From contig NC_068347.1 in the NCBI RefSeq assembly GCF_014633365.1, positions 15,584,433-15,648,432 of the forward strand: a DNA stretch of 64,000 nt, in the 5' to 3' direction. Positions within the stretch are counted from its first letter, which is position 1; each line of letters opens with the position of its first letter. The DNA is from Diospyros lotus (taxonomy: Eukaryota > Streptophyta > Magnoliopsida > Ericales > Ebenaceae). The notes beneath the pieces are model-generated. The model was not told where the DNA came from and did no database searches. It saw nothing but the letters and a program-made list of their open reading frames with translations. Below are positions 33,950 through 46,100 of this stretch, one piece after another. The position numbers and the translations under genes are program-made.

Positions 33950-36900
33950 ACTGATTCACATTGACCATGTTAGTCATGTTTCTATCTCCAAATCTACGAC
34001 AGAAATCTTCAACACAATCTGGCCAATTGTGATTACCTTGCATCCAAATCCAACTTTGAAACCATGAGTCTACTACATCATTGAATTACATAGAGGCTAG
34101 GGTGATCCTTTGCTGATTTGGTATATGGTACAATGAGAAGAGCTTCTCACATCGCTTTATCCACTATCTTGCATTCTGCCCTTCGAACATTGGAATATCC
34201 AGCTTCGACATATGAAAGTATGGCAGATTTTGCATAGCCGGTACTTCCTGTTGCCTTTTGACCGTCCTTTCCTCCAAATTCTCTCTGATTGCACTAGTTT
34301 CCATCTCCAATTCTATGGAACCAGCTGTCCTGGGAGCTGGTCCGAATCCTAGAAGGATCAGATCAGTCCGTACCCTGGAAGGAAAATTGGGAGAGGTACT
34401 TACTTGAGGGTGCCTTGCAAGCATCATCATGAATCCATCGAAATTTCTTGATACACCTTCCACCATTGCCTCAATTGATTCAACCCACCAATCCACTCTT
34501 TCAATTTTCTGATCCATCACGAGAATTGCCTAGTGATTCTTGTTGGATCCAACTACCAGCGAATTCACGTGTGATTGAAGATCGGTTGCTGTCGTGTTCA
34601 TCTGCTACAGTTGTAACTCGAAATTCTTCATCCTTGTATTGTCGGCCATGGCTAGATCTCACGAATAGGGGAATTCAAAGGCCTAGGAACTGCTTTGATA
34701 CTACTTTGTCAGGATCTTGAACTTGATGGAACTAATTCTCTTTAATTGATGGGAATTAGTACAGAATGTGGGGGAGAAATGATAGAAGAATGGAGGGATA
34801 TAAGAACATAAGGGAGCGAGAGAGAAAGAAGGTCTGAGAGGGAGAGAAATTGAGAGAGAGAGAGAGATCTGAAATGATTGGAAATTCTCGATAATTCTCA
34901 TTAGGCTGGATTAGTTGCTTATATGTTAATCCCAGCTGCAGTGTGAAGTTGGCGCCAAGCCAATTTACAAGTTACAACCCAAACAACAGCTTGAAGGTAC
35001 AACCACCTACTTAACTGTCATACAAAAAATAATAAGGAATCCCTTTATAGAACATTAGGGTTCCTAACATTGGTCTCAAGGCTAAAGTACAGTGGCTTAT
35101 TTGGCACTTTGCCCTAGAATTTTTGAATTGTGTTACATTGTCATATCAGGTGGGACTAGTTGTAGAAAAGCTGGTTGTCTTGGGAGTTTTATTAAGCCCG
35201 TAGATATGGATTATTCATGTAAGACAAAATAATGAGTTTCAAGGTAGATAAAATTTGGAACTTGGACAGTCCTCATCTCACTTCTCTCCCATACACTTTC
35301 TCCTTGCCTCTATGTTGCAATTTCCCTTTCTCTTTTCCTCTTGTTATTCCCTCTATCTCCAGGTTTCTCTAGTCTTATGTTGTCTTCCGTTTTTCTCTCT
35401 CTTATCTATAATCTTCTCATCTCTCTCTTTGCACCAATTCTCTATTCTTTCCCTTTTGTTAGCCTAGATCTCACCTCTTAATATGATTGCTCAACCCTCA
35501 AAACACACCCGAACAATCTCTCACTCTCGCAACACAAAAGTAAAACAGAAAACATACAAGAATTTAACCAAGAACAAAAAAAGAACACAAGAGAATTTAT
35601 CCTGGTTCAGTCTCAAATGAGACTTACATCCAGATTGGCTTTGCCCTTAGCTTTCTCCACTATCTTTGAATGATGATACACGATTACATGTGCCCTAAAC
35701 ACCCAACTCTCTCGCAGCCCATAAACCTGAAAGCTATACAAAGTTGAAACCGAAAGATATGCCCTCTTTCACACACATCATACACTCGCACAAGATAGAA
35801 TGAAAAGCTCTCTCTAAAGCCAACCTCCCGATTCCTATTTATAAGCTATAAAGGCGAGAGTAACAACTTGACTGATTGCCCCTAAATTGTAGTTAAAAAA
35901 ATCCAGTCAGCCTTCTAAAAACATATCCTTATAGAAGAGTTTAAACACAAAATAAACCTTGACATCTCTCTTACATTACAAACCCTAATCTAGTACAAAT
36001 GCCTTTTAACAAATTCTCCACCCATTTGACTTGATTAGGCTTCTCCCAGTTCCTGCAACCTTCAATTCCTTGCTTGACCAAACTGTGGGATCTTCATACA
36101 GTGCTGAAGCTTGGCTGATGGTACTGCTTTTGTAAAGATGTCTGTTGCATTATTTTCATCTGCAACTTTAGTTAAGAAAACAGATTTATTTTCAATCATT
36201 TCTCTCATAAAGTGGAGTCTCACATTTATATGTTTTGTCCTCTCATTGTGTGCCTGATTCTTAGATGTATGGCACTTTGACTCTCACATAACAAAGTGGC
36301 CTTAACCTCTAAACTTGGGAGTTCACTCACTAGTCCCTTAAGCCACATAGCCTCTTTAAAAGCTTTCGAAATTGCTATGTATTCAGCCTCGATTGTAGAT
36401 AATGCTACTACATGTTGGAGACTTGATTTCCAACTAATTGTGGAGTTTCATAACCTAAACACCCATCCAGTTGTGGATCTTCTTTTGTCTATATCAGCAG
36501 CATAGTTTGCGTCCGAATACCCTAGAATACTTGGTTGGACTCCTATCTTAGCACCACCATAGGTTAGGACATGACTTAGAGTTCCATTTAAATATCTAAA
36601 CATCCATTTTACTGCTAACCAGTGGGCTTTCTCTGGATTTGCCATAAAACAGCTCACAACACTCATAGGATGAGCTAAATCTGGCCGAGTGCACACCAAG
36701 CTATACATTAGGCTTCCTACCGACTTGAGTATATGGAATATGCCTCATTTCCTTCCTTTCTTCCTCATTCGTAGGGGATTGGACAGAGGACAGCTTAAAG
36801 TGTAGTGCAAAAGGCACACTAACTGCCTTTGCATTTGACATTCCAAACTTGGATAAAACCTTAACTAAGTAAGACTTTTGAGATAGGTATATCCTCCTAT

Positions 36901-38126
36901 GGTGTGTATCTCTAGAAATTTCTATTCCTAGAATTTTTCTAGCTTCACCTAACTCTTTCATTTCAAATTCAGTTTTCAACTTTCGCTTGAGAAGTTGGAT
37001 TTCTTGATGGGATTGACTTGCAATGAGTATGTCATCCACATACAATAGTAAATATACTGAAATGCTAGGTGTAACATGCTTATAATACACACAACTATCA
37101 TAGGAACTTCTAAAATACCCTTGGCTTACCATAACCGTATCAAATTTACGGTACCATTGCCTTGGGGACTGCTTAAGCCCATATAGGGACTTCTTAAGCA
37201 AGCATACCTTCTCCACCTTTCCTTTAGCTTCAAATCCCCTTGGTTGATCCATTAAAATTTTCTCCTCTAGGTTCCCATGAAGGAAAGCAGTTGTAACATC
37301 CATCTGCTCTAGTTTCAGGTCTAAATGAGCTGTTATGGCTAATAAAACCCTTATAGATGTATATCTCACTACTGGGGAGAATACTTCATTAAAATCAATG
37401 CTTTGAACTTAGGTAAACCCCCTAGCAACCAGCCTAGTCTTATACCTAGGCTTAGGGTTAATTCATTCCCCTTCCTTAATCTTAAACAACCACTTGCAGC
37501 CTACAATGCGCTGCCCTTTTGGCCTTTCAACCAATTCTCAAGTTTGATTTTTCTTTAAGGATTCTATTTCAGACTTCATGGCTTCTAGCCATTTTTCAGC
37601 ATCCTTAGAGGACATTGCTTCTTCATAGGTAAGTGGTTCTTCCCCCCCTATTTCGGTTGCACTAGTAAAAGCATAGGCCACTAGATTAGAATAACCGTAC
37701 CTCTGGGGTGGTTTGCGAACCCTAGGTTGTCTATCCCTTGCAACACTATACTTGTCCGGATTTGGATGGTCTCCTAGGCTGGAGTTTGCATCACTGTATA
37801 CTTCATTTTCTTTATAGTGAGAAGATTCTTGGGTCTGGTCATGGGCATGGTCATCTTCACGATCACTACCATGAAACTCATATGCAGTTTCAGGCGGTTT
37901 TGAGGTATTAGATGGGTTAATTCCTAATATTTCTACATGTACAGATTCTTTTTCCTCTCCTAAGCTATGCTGGGTTTGAAGGCTTTTTAATTTCATGGTA
38001 GAGGACTCATCAAATGTCACATTTCTTGTGACTATAGTTCTAGGTCCTTCTGATTCTAGGTTCCAAAGCTTATAACATTTAACACCTGAGGGGTAACCTA
38101 TAAATAGGCATTTCTTGTCTCTAGGC

Positions 38127-38667
38127 TAGGGGTGTTCAAAAAAACCGGTGCACCATGGAAACCACCCAAACCGAACCAAACCACACCGAATCGGTCGTTT
38201 TTTTTTTTTTTTTTTGCAGTCCAAAACGGGTTGGAGACTATACAAACCGTGCGGTTTCTCGGTTTGTATAGTTGGCGGTTCGGTTTTAAACCAAACTGCC
38301 CAAGAAAATATAAAAAAAATATTATTATTAAAATCACCCAACAGTCCCGCGCAACCCTTATTATTATTATAAAAATATAGGGATAAAAATCACCCTATAT
38401 TTTTATAATAATATATAACAAGTTTATAATAATATATAACTAGTATAATTGCCAACAGATTTTAATAGTTTATAATAATATATAACTATTATATCCAATA
38501 TTTTTATAATAGGTTATAAATTCTAACAAGTTATAATAATATATTATATGCTGCCAACATATAATTTTCAAACCGCGGTAAACCGCACCAAACCAGCCGC
38601 AAATGCGATGCGGTTTGGCGTGCTAAAAATGATTCAGACTAGCCAAACCGCACCGTGCACACCCCTA
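38127..38667. mobile_element. hAT-type MITE, 541 bp
   Basis: Perfect 8 bp TSD CTCTAGGC at 38119-38126 and 38668-38675. Ends are TAGGGGTGTTCA and TGCACACCCCTA (inverted, one mismatch). Subterminal AACCG/CGGTT-rich arms surround an AT-rich core with ATAATATATAAC-type repeats. Open frames across its T run (38098-38380) are spurious. It interrupts the integrase-RT linker of the copia element. Confidence 0.93.
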
Positions 38668-39371
38668 CTCTAGGCTCTAATTTGTCTTGCTCCATATGAG
38701 CATAGGCTAGGCATCCAAATATTCTAAGGTGTGTTAAGACTTGGTTTGTGCCCTGTCCACCTTTCATATGGGGTCTGAAAATGAATTGTTGCAGAGGGTG
38801 ACCTATTAATAATATGGGCTGTTGTGGAAACAGGCTCCCCCTAGAAGGATTTGGGAAAGTTTGCATGAAAGAGCATGCATCTTACCCTTTCCAAAAAAGT
38901 CCGGTTCATCCTTTCAGCTAACTCGTTTTGCTTAGGGTTCCCTAAAGTTGTTAAATGTCTAAGTATGCCTCCCTCCTTACACATTTGATTAAAATTCCTA
39001 TTGCAAAACTCTAACCCATTATCTGTCCTAATAGCCTTCACTGATCTGCCTTTTTGGTTCTCTACCATTGTCTTCCATGTCCTAAAAGTTTCAAAAGTGT
39101 TATCCTTAATCTTTAGAACATATACCCATATCATTCTTGAAAAATCATCTATTATCGACAGAAAGTGCTGAGAGCCTCCGTGAGTCATGGTTTGGGATGA
39201 ACCCCACAAATCTGAATGACTGTAGTCTAGGGGTGCTTTTGATGAGTGGATAGCTATTTTGTTAAATTTTATCTTAGTTGCTTTCACATACATGCAAGAT
39301 TCACACTTGCTTAGTTCTAGGGACTGACCTAACTCCAATATCCTTTGTTTAGCAAGTTCCTTGAGCCCTTG

Positions 39372-39994
39372 TGTTAAAAGATTGTCTCGAGTATATGGTA
39401 TAAGAAGAAGATGATGGTAGTAGTAGTAGTGCATGATGGTAGTACGCTAGAGTTCCTTTAAAGAATTAAATAGAAGTTGTAACCCAAAAAACTATAATTA
39501 GTAATAAGTGGGGGGTTAAATTGTAAATATTTAATGTCTTCTCTAGGGATATTTGCCCACTCTATAAATAGAGGGCAAAGGGGTGTGCGAGAGTGCTGAA
39601 TTAAGTCTCTTTCTATTGTAATGAGTGTTGTATGTTCTCTGAGAGGAAAGGCTAGATTTTGTGATAGCTTTTGTAATCTTGAGAGAGAACTAAGTGCTGG
39701 GTGTACTCGGAAATAGGGAGGATGTTTTCTTGCTGCTGTACTAATTGATCCTCTAAATAAAGACTGCTCTTGGAGGGGGTTTTGAAGACTGGATGTAGGG
39801 TTGCATCATATGCAATTCGAACCAAGATAAATCCGCGCCTACTGCTGTTGGTTTGATTGTTTCTTGTTCTTATTTTCATTATGTTTGATTGCTTAAGTTT
39901 TCTGTTTCAATTCCTATTTACACCAAGAGTATTTGTGAGTGTTGAGAGAGGCCTATATCATCTAAGGGTAATTTCGCATAGTCCTAGGTTAACA
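39372..39994 (+). mobile_element. solo LTR with TATA box, sense to host gene
   Basis: A 623 bp unit TGTTAAAAGA...CCTAGGTTAACA with perfect TSD CCTTG (39367-39371, 39995-39999), inserted in the GAG-pre-integrase region of the copia element. On the plus strand it has a TATA box (39563-39569, within CTCTATAAATAGAGG) and an AATAAAG signal near 39757, so it reads in the same direction as the AAA gene. Confidence 0.9.
39563..39569 (+). promoter_or_regulatory. TATA box of the solo LTR
   Basis: TATAAAT in a clean LTR promoter context, upstream of exons 2 and 3 in the same orientation. Use as an alternative promoter is only a possibility. Confidence 0.5.
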
Positions 39995-42900
39995 CCTTGT
40001 TCACTAATGTGTGACATTCTTAGATGCCACAATCTTGCCTTATCATGGGAGTTTGAACTTACAATTGCAGTTTCGCCACATAAAGTGGTTGCTTGCAAAA
40101 AATAAATTCCATTCCTTAACACAGCTTTCATGCATACTAGAGAGCCTTTGTTTATTTTCACCACTCCTCCCTCACCTTTAAATTTGAAATCGCTCCTATC
40201 CAATTCCCCAAGAAAAATCAGGTTTCTCTTAAGTTCAGGGACATATCTCATGCCTGTGAGGGTCTAAAAGGTTCCGTCATGCATCTTTAATCTAACATCC
40301 CCCACCCTTTGAACCTTACATTCATAATTATTTCTTAATAGGACTTTCCCCCATTAATTTCCTTAAAGTTTTGGATCCAATGCTTCCTTGGGGTCATGTG
40401 GAAAGAACAACCTGAGTCCATGACCCATTCTTGGTTGTCTATTCTGTCACTCACTGTTAGGGCATTTGGACTATCATACTTGGTGTCACAAATATTAACC
40501 CCCCCATTAGAACTTTCTTTATCGGCATGGTCTTTCTTCCTCTTAGGACAGTACTGCTTAATGTGACCTTGTTGACAGAAATAGCATTTTATTGGGCCTT
40601 TTCCATTCCTAGACTTAGACCTTGATTTACCTCTGTTCTTAGAATCTTTCTTAGAACTTCTTGATCTTGCTGTTAAAGCATCACCCAGTGAAGGTTTACT
40701 ATCCATTTTAATTCTCAATTCTTTAGAATTTAATGCCCCTATTACATCTTCAAAGAGAGTTTATTGCTACCATGCTGGAGAATATCGACAAAATTCTCAT
40801 AGGTAATGAATAAAGAAGGACAGAGGCTTTGTCTTCATCCTCATATTTTACATCCATGTTCTCTAAATCTAAACATAGTTTGTTAAAGTCATCTATATGA
40901 TCCTGAAGTTTCTGATGATCATGCATTTTAAAATTAAAAAATCTGGCCTTGAGGAATAAATGGCTGGAGAGTGTCTTTTTGAGATACAAATCTTCTAACC
41001 TTTTCCAGATTTCTGCCACAGACTTCAATCTTGACACTTCCTTGAGCACTTTGTCTCCAAGGCTCAGAATAAGAAGGTTGTAAGCCTTCTTCTTAATCTC
41101 CACTCGGGCCTCCTTCTGTTCTACTGTTAGAACTGGTGATTCTTTCCCGGTTGATGCCCCCCCTCGATCATATCTTCTTGTTCTAGCGCCCCTTCCAAAC
41201 CGAGATTAGAGAGGAGAGCCTCCATCTTGATCCTCCATAGCCCGAAATCATTTTTCCCATCAAACTTGTCAATGTTTGATCGAGAGGCAATTGGCGCCAT
41301 TCTTTGTCCCTGAGATCATCTCCCTTTTCTTGAGATTCTTGAATTCTTGATCAATTCCAAAAGTGACCAGCTTTGATACCAAGTTGTTAGCCTAGATCTC
41401 ACCTCTTAATATGATTGCTCAACCCTCAAAACACACTCTAACAATCTCTCACTCTTGCAACACAAAAGTAAAACAGAAAACATACAAGAATTTAACCAAG
41501 AACATAAAAGAACACAAGAGAACTTATCCTGGTTCAATCTCAAATGAGACCTACGTCTAGATTAGCTTTGCCCTTAGCTTTCTCCACTATCTTTGAATGA
41601 TGATACACGATTACATGTGCCCTAAACACCCAACTCTCTCGCAGCCCATAAACCTGAAAGCTATGCAGAATTGAAACCGAAAGATATGCCCTCTTTCACA
41701 CACGGCACATACTCACACAAGATAGAATGAAAAGCTCTCTCTAAGCCAACCTCTCGACCCCTATTTATAAGCTATAAAGGTGGGAGTAACAACTTGACTG
41801 ACTGCCCCTAAATAGCAGTTAAAAAAAATCCAGTCAGTCTTCTAGAAACATATCCTTATAGAAGAGTTTAAACACAAAATAAACCTTGACATCTCTCTTA
41901 CATTACAAACCCTAATCTAGTACAAATGACTTTTAACACCTTCATTGGCTTATTACTTCTCCATATTCTGCTGTATCTTTTATTTTCCCTGCCTCTGCAA
42001 CATGTCTTTTGTCCCCACACCAAATCTTCTTCTTCGCTATGTTTTCTGCTAGTATTATTAGATCCAATCTCTGTCTGCATTCCCTTTTCCCATGTTGCTG
42101 CTACCTTTTTCTTCTCCTATTACAATGGATTTATCCTGTCTTTCATTTGAAGACTGGTCTTCAGCTGCAGCACTTTGTTTCTCAGACATTGTCATCATTG
42201 TTTGCAGCTGTGTTGCTCTTTTCTAATGGGAAAGTATATGGCTATTTCATCTTGTGTTTTGGAAAGTGTGGGAGAGTATAATAGTGATCCCAGTGTTGAA
42301 GAAAGTGATAACAGATAGTATACATTTCTGTTTCTATTTAGCTATTGTTTCAGTTCAAGTTTGTTAGTTTTCTGTTAGCTTATTTTAGCTTATGTTGCTG
42401 TTAAGGCTTAGCGCCTTCTCTATCAGCTGAGTATATATATATATCAGCTGATTCATATTTGTAATTAATCAATACAAGATCGAGGCATTCTTCTCTCAAC
42501 TTTTCTCTCGTTTTTCATTATCATTTCTTACATTGTATCAGAGCCACTGGTCATGGCTTCCGATCCGAATTGCAGCGCTTCATCTCTTCCTCGATCTATT
42601 GCATCTTTTCTTTCAAATTTGCAACTCGATTTTTCTTCAGTTGCCAAAGCTCTTAATTATAGTCCGATCAATCTAGGAACAAGCAATTATTTGTTCTGGA
42701 AGGCACAAGTTCTAGCTACGGTTAGGACGTATGATTTGTCGGAGTTTCTCAACAAACGTCCTCCTCCTCCTAAATATCTTCCTCTTTCAGAATCAAACTT
42801 AAATTCTGAATCAAATCCAATTGGAGAAGATTCAGATGCATCGGTTCTCAATCCAGACTATATGAATTGGATTACATTAGATCAGCTGTTGCTTGGATGG

Positions 42901-43120
42901 CTGTTCTCGACAATTGATCAAGAAGTACTTGCGCAGGTAATCCACTGCGAGTCTTCATCGAATGTATGGCTATCTCTTGAGAATTTATATTCTCAACAAA
43001 CCGTAGTCAAATCTTTCCAGTTGAAACAACAACTATGATCGGTAAAGAAAGACTCTCTGTCCATTAATGACTACATTCTAAAAATTAAGACAATTGGACA
43101 TGCCTTGGCTGCCATTGGTG

Positions 43121-46100
43121 TGTAATAAAACGTAAAATGAAGATTATGTGAGAGGAGAAACTCAAGAGAGAAAACTAGAACCTCGTCCAGACTTTGATTG
43201 AGAAAATCAGAATAAAATCTCAAATACGATTACAATAGAAAGGCTACTGTATATATAGCCTGGATTACCGCAACTATAAACATATCAAGCTAGCAATCCT
43301 CTACAACCGAAACCACATCCTAATGATACACTCAACTCAACCACCTACAAACACAACATATAAAGTGACAAACAATACCAAGACAACTACAACAGATCAA
43401 CTGCCTTAGTATCTTCAACATTCCCCTTCAATTTAGACCTCCTGAAAGTATCCTGCAGGACTGCGTCTGTAACAACATCAGTGCTGCATTCAGTGTCTTC
43501 AACATGCCCCTTCAATTTAGACCTCCTGAAAGTATCCTGCAGGGCTGCGTCTGCAGTAGATAAGTGCTGATACATAGGAGTCATTTGAAGACCAAGCTTA
43601 CCACACAAGAACAGAAATCGATCTTTAGGGAGAGCCTTAGTAAAAATATCTGCAACTTGATACATTATAGGAACATAACGAATGTCAACAGCACCACATT
43701 CAACCTTTTCTCGAACAGAATGAATATCAATCTCTATGTGTTTAGTTCGGGAATGAAAGACTGGATTTTCAGAGATACACCTGGCTGCCAAATTATCACA
43801 CCACAGTATAGGAGGAGCAGAACATGAAAAACCAAGTTCATGAAAAAGAGATTTTAACCATAGGATTTCAGTAACTCCTTGGGCAACAACCCGATATTCA
43901 GCTTCTCCAACCGACTTGGCAACCACAGTTTGCTTCTTAGAACCTCAAACCAGAAGATTATTCCCAATAAAAACACACCAGCCACTAGTAGATTGCCTAG
44001 TGATCTTGCAGCCAGCATGATTAGCATTCGTATAAACACTAAGAGGCAAATCAAGAGAGGATGGAGTAAACACCAAACCAAGGCCTACAGTCCCTTTAAG
44101 ATATCGAAGTAATCGCTTACAAACCCACCAATGTTGATCCTTAGGACAGCTTAAGAACTGACTCAGCTTGTTTATGACAAAAGCAACATCTGGCCTGGTG
44201 TATGTAAGATATTGAAGAGACCCAATAATGGTTCTATAAAGTGTAGGATTAGAAAACAAATCCCGTTCATCAGTCAACGAGGTGGCAGAACTTAAAGGAA
44301 TAGCACACCGTTTACAATCAACCATAGCAGCCTTTTTGAGCAAATCGATAGTATATTTGGACTGTGTGAGATAAAGTCCAGTGGAATCTCGATAAGCTTC
44401 AAATCCAAGAAAATAGTTGACTGAACCAAGTGTCTTTAGGGAAAAATGTTTATTTAAATCACCAATAAACGCATGTAAGGCAGTAGAATTTGACCCAGTG
44501 ATCAAGATATCATCAACATAAACAAGCACAAACAAAACAAACGTGGATGTCCTCTTAATAAAGAGAGAGGCATCTGAGACTGACCGCACAAAACCCTAGC
44601 TTTGAAGAGCAGTTCGAAGCTTAGTATACCAAGCTCGTGGAGCTTGCTTAAGACCATAGAACGATTTCTTCAAGTGACAAACATAGGAAGGACGAGATTG
44701 ATCAAGAAAACCCTCAGGTTCCATGAACACTGCCTCATTAAGATCTCCATTTAAAAATACATTATTCACATCAACTTGCTGAATATCCCAACCATAGGTA
44801 ACAACCAATGAAAATAAAACCCTAATAGTTGGGGCCTTGACAACTGGACTAAAGGTTTCAGCAAAATCAATACTAGGTGTTTGGAGAAATCCTTTAGCAA
44901 CAAGTCTAGCTTTGTACTTGAGAAGAGAGCCATCAGGATTATATTTAAGACGAAAAACCCATTTATAGCCTATGATGTTCATATCAAAAGAAAATGGAAC
45001 AAGATCCCAAGTCTGATTTCTTAGCAAAGCTGAATATTTTTCCTCCATGGCTTTAGTCCAATTAGGATCTAAGAGAGCTTCTTGAGCAGAATGGGGTTCT
45101 AGAGAACTCACCAAGGCATAAGGAGAAGTGAGAGAAAGTTGTTTAGCTTTCGCATGGGTAATCATAGGATGAGTAGGAAGATTTGAAGCCGGTTTAGATA
45201 ACGGAACAGTAGGTGAAACAAGAGAAGAAGAAGATTGATCAGGAGCAACAGAATCAGGAGAAGCAACAGTAGTGACAGGATGAGGAATTAAGAAACCAGA
45301 GGAATTAGGGTGCGGTGCTACCAAAGGTGAATGATCAGAAGGGAAAGAAGAACAGGAAGACAAAATGGCAGTAGATAAGCCAGGACTGAATACCGACTGA
45401 GGAGTAAGAGAGGAAGAAGGAAACAAAGTTTGAAATGGAAACTCCTTAGGATTAAAGATGACATGTCTGGAAATATAAACGCGACCAGAAGAGTGTAGAC
45501 ACTTATATCCAGGTTGAACATGACTGTAACCAAGAAAAATACACTTTGAGGAATGAAAATTAAACTTGTGCTTGTTATAAGGCCGAAGATAAGGAAAACA
45601 AGCACAACCAAATGGCTGTAAATGCATGTACTTAGGCTGCTTGTGATATAATTTCTCAAATGGAGTAAGGAATTGAAGGGATGAGGCTAGAAGTAAATTG
45701 ATAATATAGACAGAAGTTTGAAAAGCTTATACCCAATATTTCAAAGGCATATTAGCATGAGCTAACAAAGTAAGACCTATTTCAGCAATGTGCCTATGTT
45801 TTCTTTCAGCCACACCATTTTGTTGATGTGTGTAGGGACAAGAAAAACGAGATTGAATACCATAGGTATGAAGATAGGGTAAAAAGGCTTTAAACTCTCC
45901 ACCATTATCAGTTTGAAGAGCTTTGAGTTTACACTGATATTGTAATTCAGCAAACTTATGAAAGGTTTTGAAAATAGACAATGCTTCAGACTTGAGTTTC
46001 ATTGGATACAACCATGTATAATGAGTATAGGCATCAACAAAAACAATATAATACCTATAACCCTCAACAGACAACATAGGAGCAGGCCCCCAGAGATCTG

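Larger units (their letters stand above)
32724..34520 (-). pseudogene. Ty3/gypsy gag, split by an insertion
   Basis: The minus-strand N-terminal part (34520-34164) ends KLDIPMFEGQNA, the gypsy gag core start. A further stretch to about 33960 reads ITLASM, NDVVDSWFQSW and CVEDFCRRFGDRN, with frameshifts and stops. After the insertion the frame resumes at about 33060 with VVEEFNKL and continues FEELKSLMLNLNPYLTEAYF to 32724. No protease or RT follows. Confidence 0.8.
32180..35069 (-). mobile_element. antisense gypsy-derived element with gag only
   Basis: LTRs at 32180-32541 (362 bp) and 34707-35069 (363 bp), TGTCAGG...(G/A)ACA. TSD ttggc/ttggt (32175-32179, 35070-35074) has one mismatch. A pyrimidine run at 32547-32566 next to the left LTR is the antisense polypurine tract. 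The PBS complement at 34692-34704 corresponds to TAGTATCAAAGCA, one change from a Met-tRNA match. The interior encodes only gag and contains a further insertion at about 33064-33949. It sits inside the Mutator MITE. Confidence 0.85.
31828..35114. mobile_element. Mutator-type MITE split by an LTR element
   Basis: Terminal inverted repeats of about 31 bp (left CGGCAAAGTTCCAAATAAGC; right the complement of GGGCAAAGTGCCAAATAAGC). A perfect 9 bp TSD, TAGAATTTT, lies at 31819-31827 and 35115-35123, the size expected for Mutator-like elements. Removing the LTR element at 32180-35069 leaves about 390 bp with no transposase. Confidence 0.9.
36060..41300 (-). pseudogene. copia gag-pol, interrupted
   Basis: From 41300 (minus): gag KFDGKNDFGLWRIKMEALL to about 40750, zinc knuckle CYFCQQGHIKQYC and protease WVMDSGCSFHM (40718-40335). 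Then GAG-pre-integrase LWHLRMSHISEQG up to 39995. After the solo LTR it resumes at 39371 with LKELAKQRILEL, the integrase zinc end CESCMYV, SDLWGSSQ and AIRTDNGLEFCN (39434-38841). After the hAT MITE come the linker and RT (38020-36701: FLHGNLEEKILMDQP, YGLKQSPRQWY, YVDDILI), then RNase H to about 36060. Frame breaks occur near 37380-37530, 36700 and 40730. Confidence 0.88.
35457..41938 (-). mobile_element. antisense Ty1/copia element
   Basis: LTRs 35457-36011 (555 bp) and 41385-41938 (554 bp), TGTTAGCC...TTTAACA, are very similar by eye. TSD is ccttt (35452-35456) versus ccttc (41939-41943). The PBS complement TTTGATACCA lies at 41372-41381 and the polypurine complement starts at 36012. It encodes gag, protease, integrase, RT and RNase H in copia order. 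It contains a hAT MITE at 38127-38667 and a solo LTR at 39372-39994. Multiple stops and frameshifts make it inactive. It is opposite to the host gene. Confidence 0.9.

Noticed and set aside
38098..38380. Four overlapping open frames on both strands
   Set aside because: All cross the T run and arms of the hAT MITE; artefacts of its composition.
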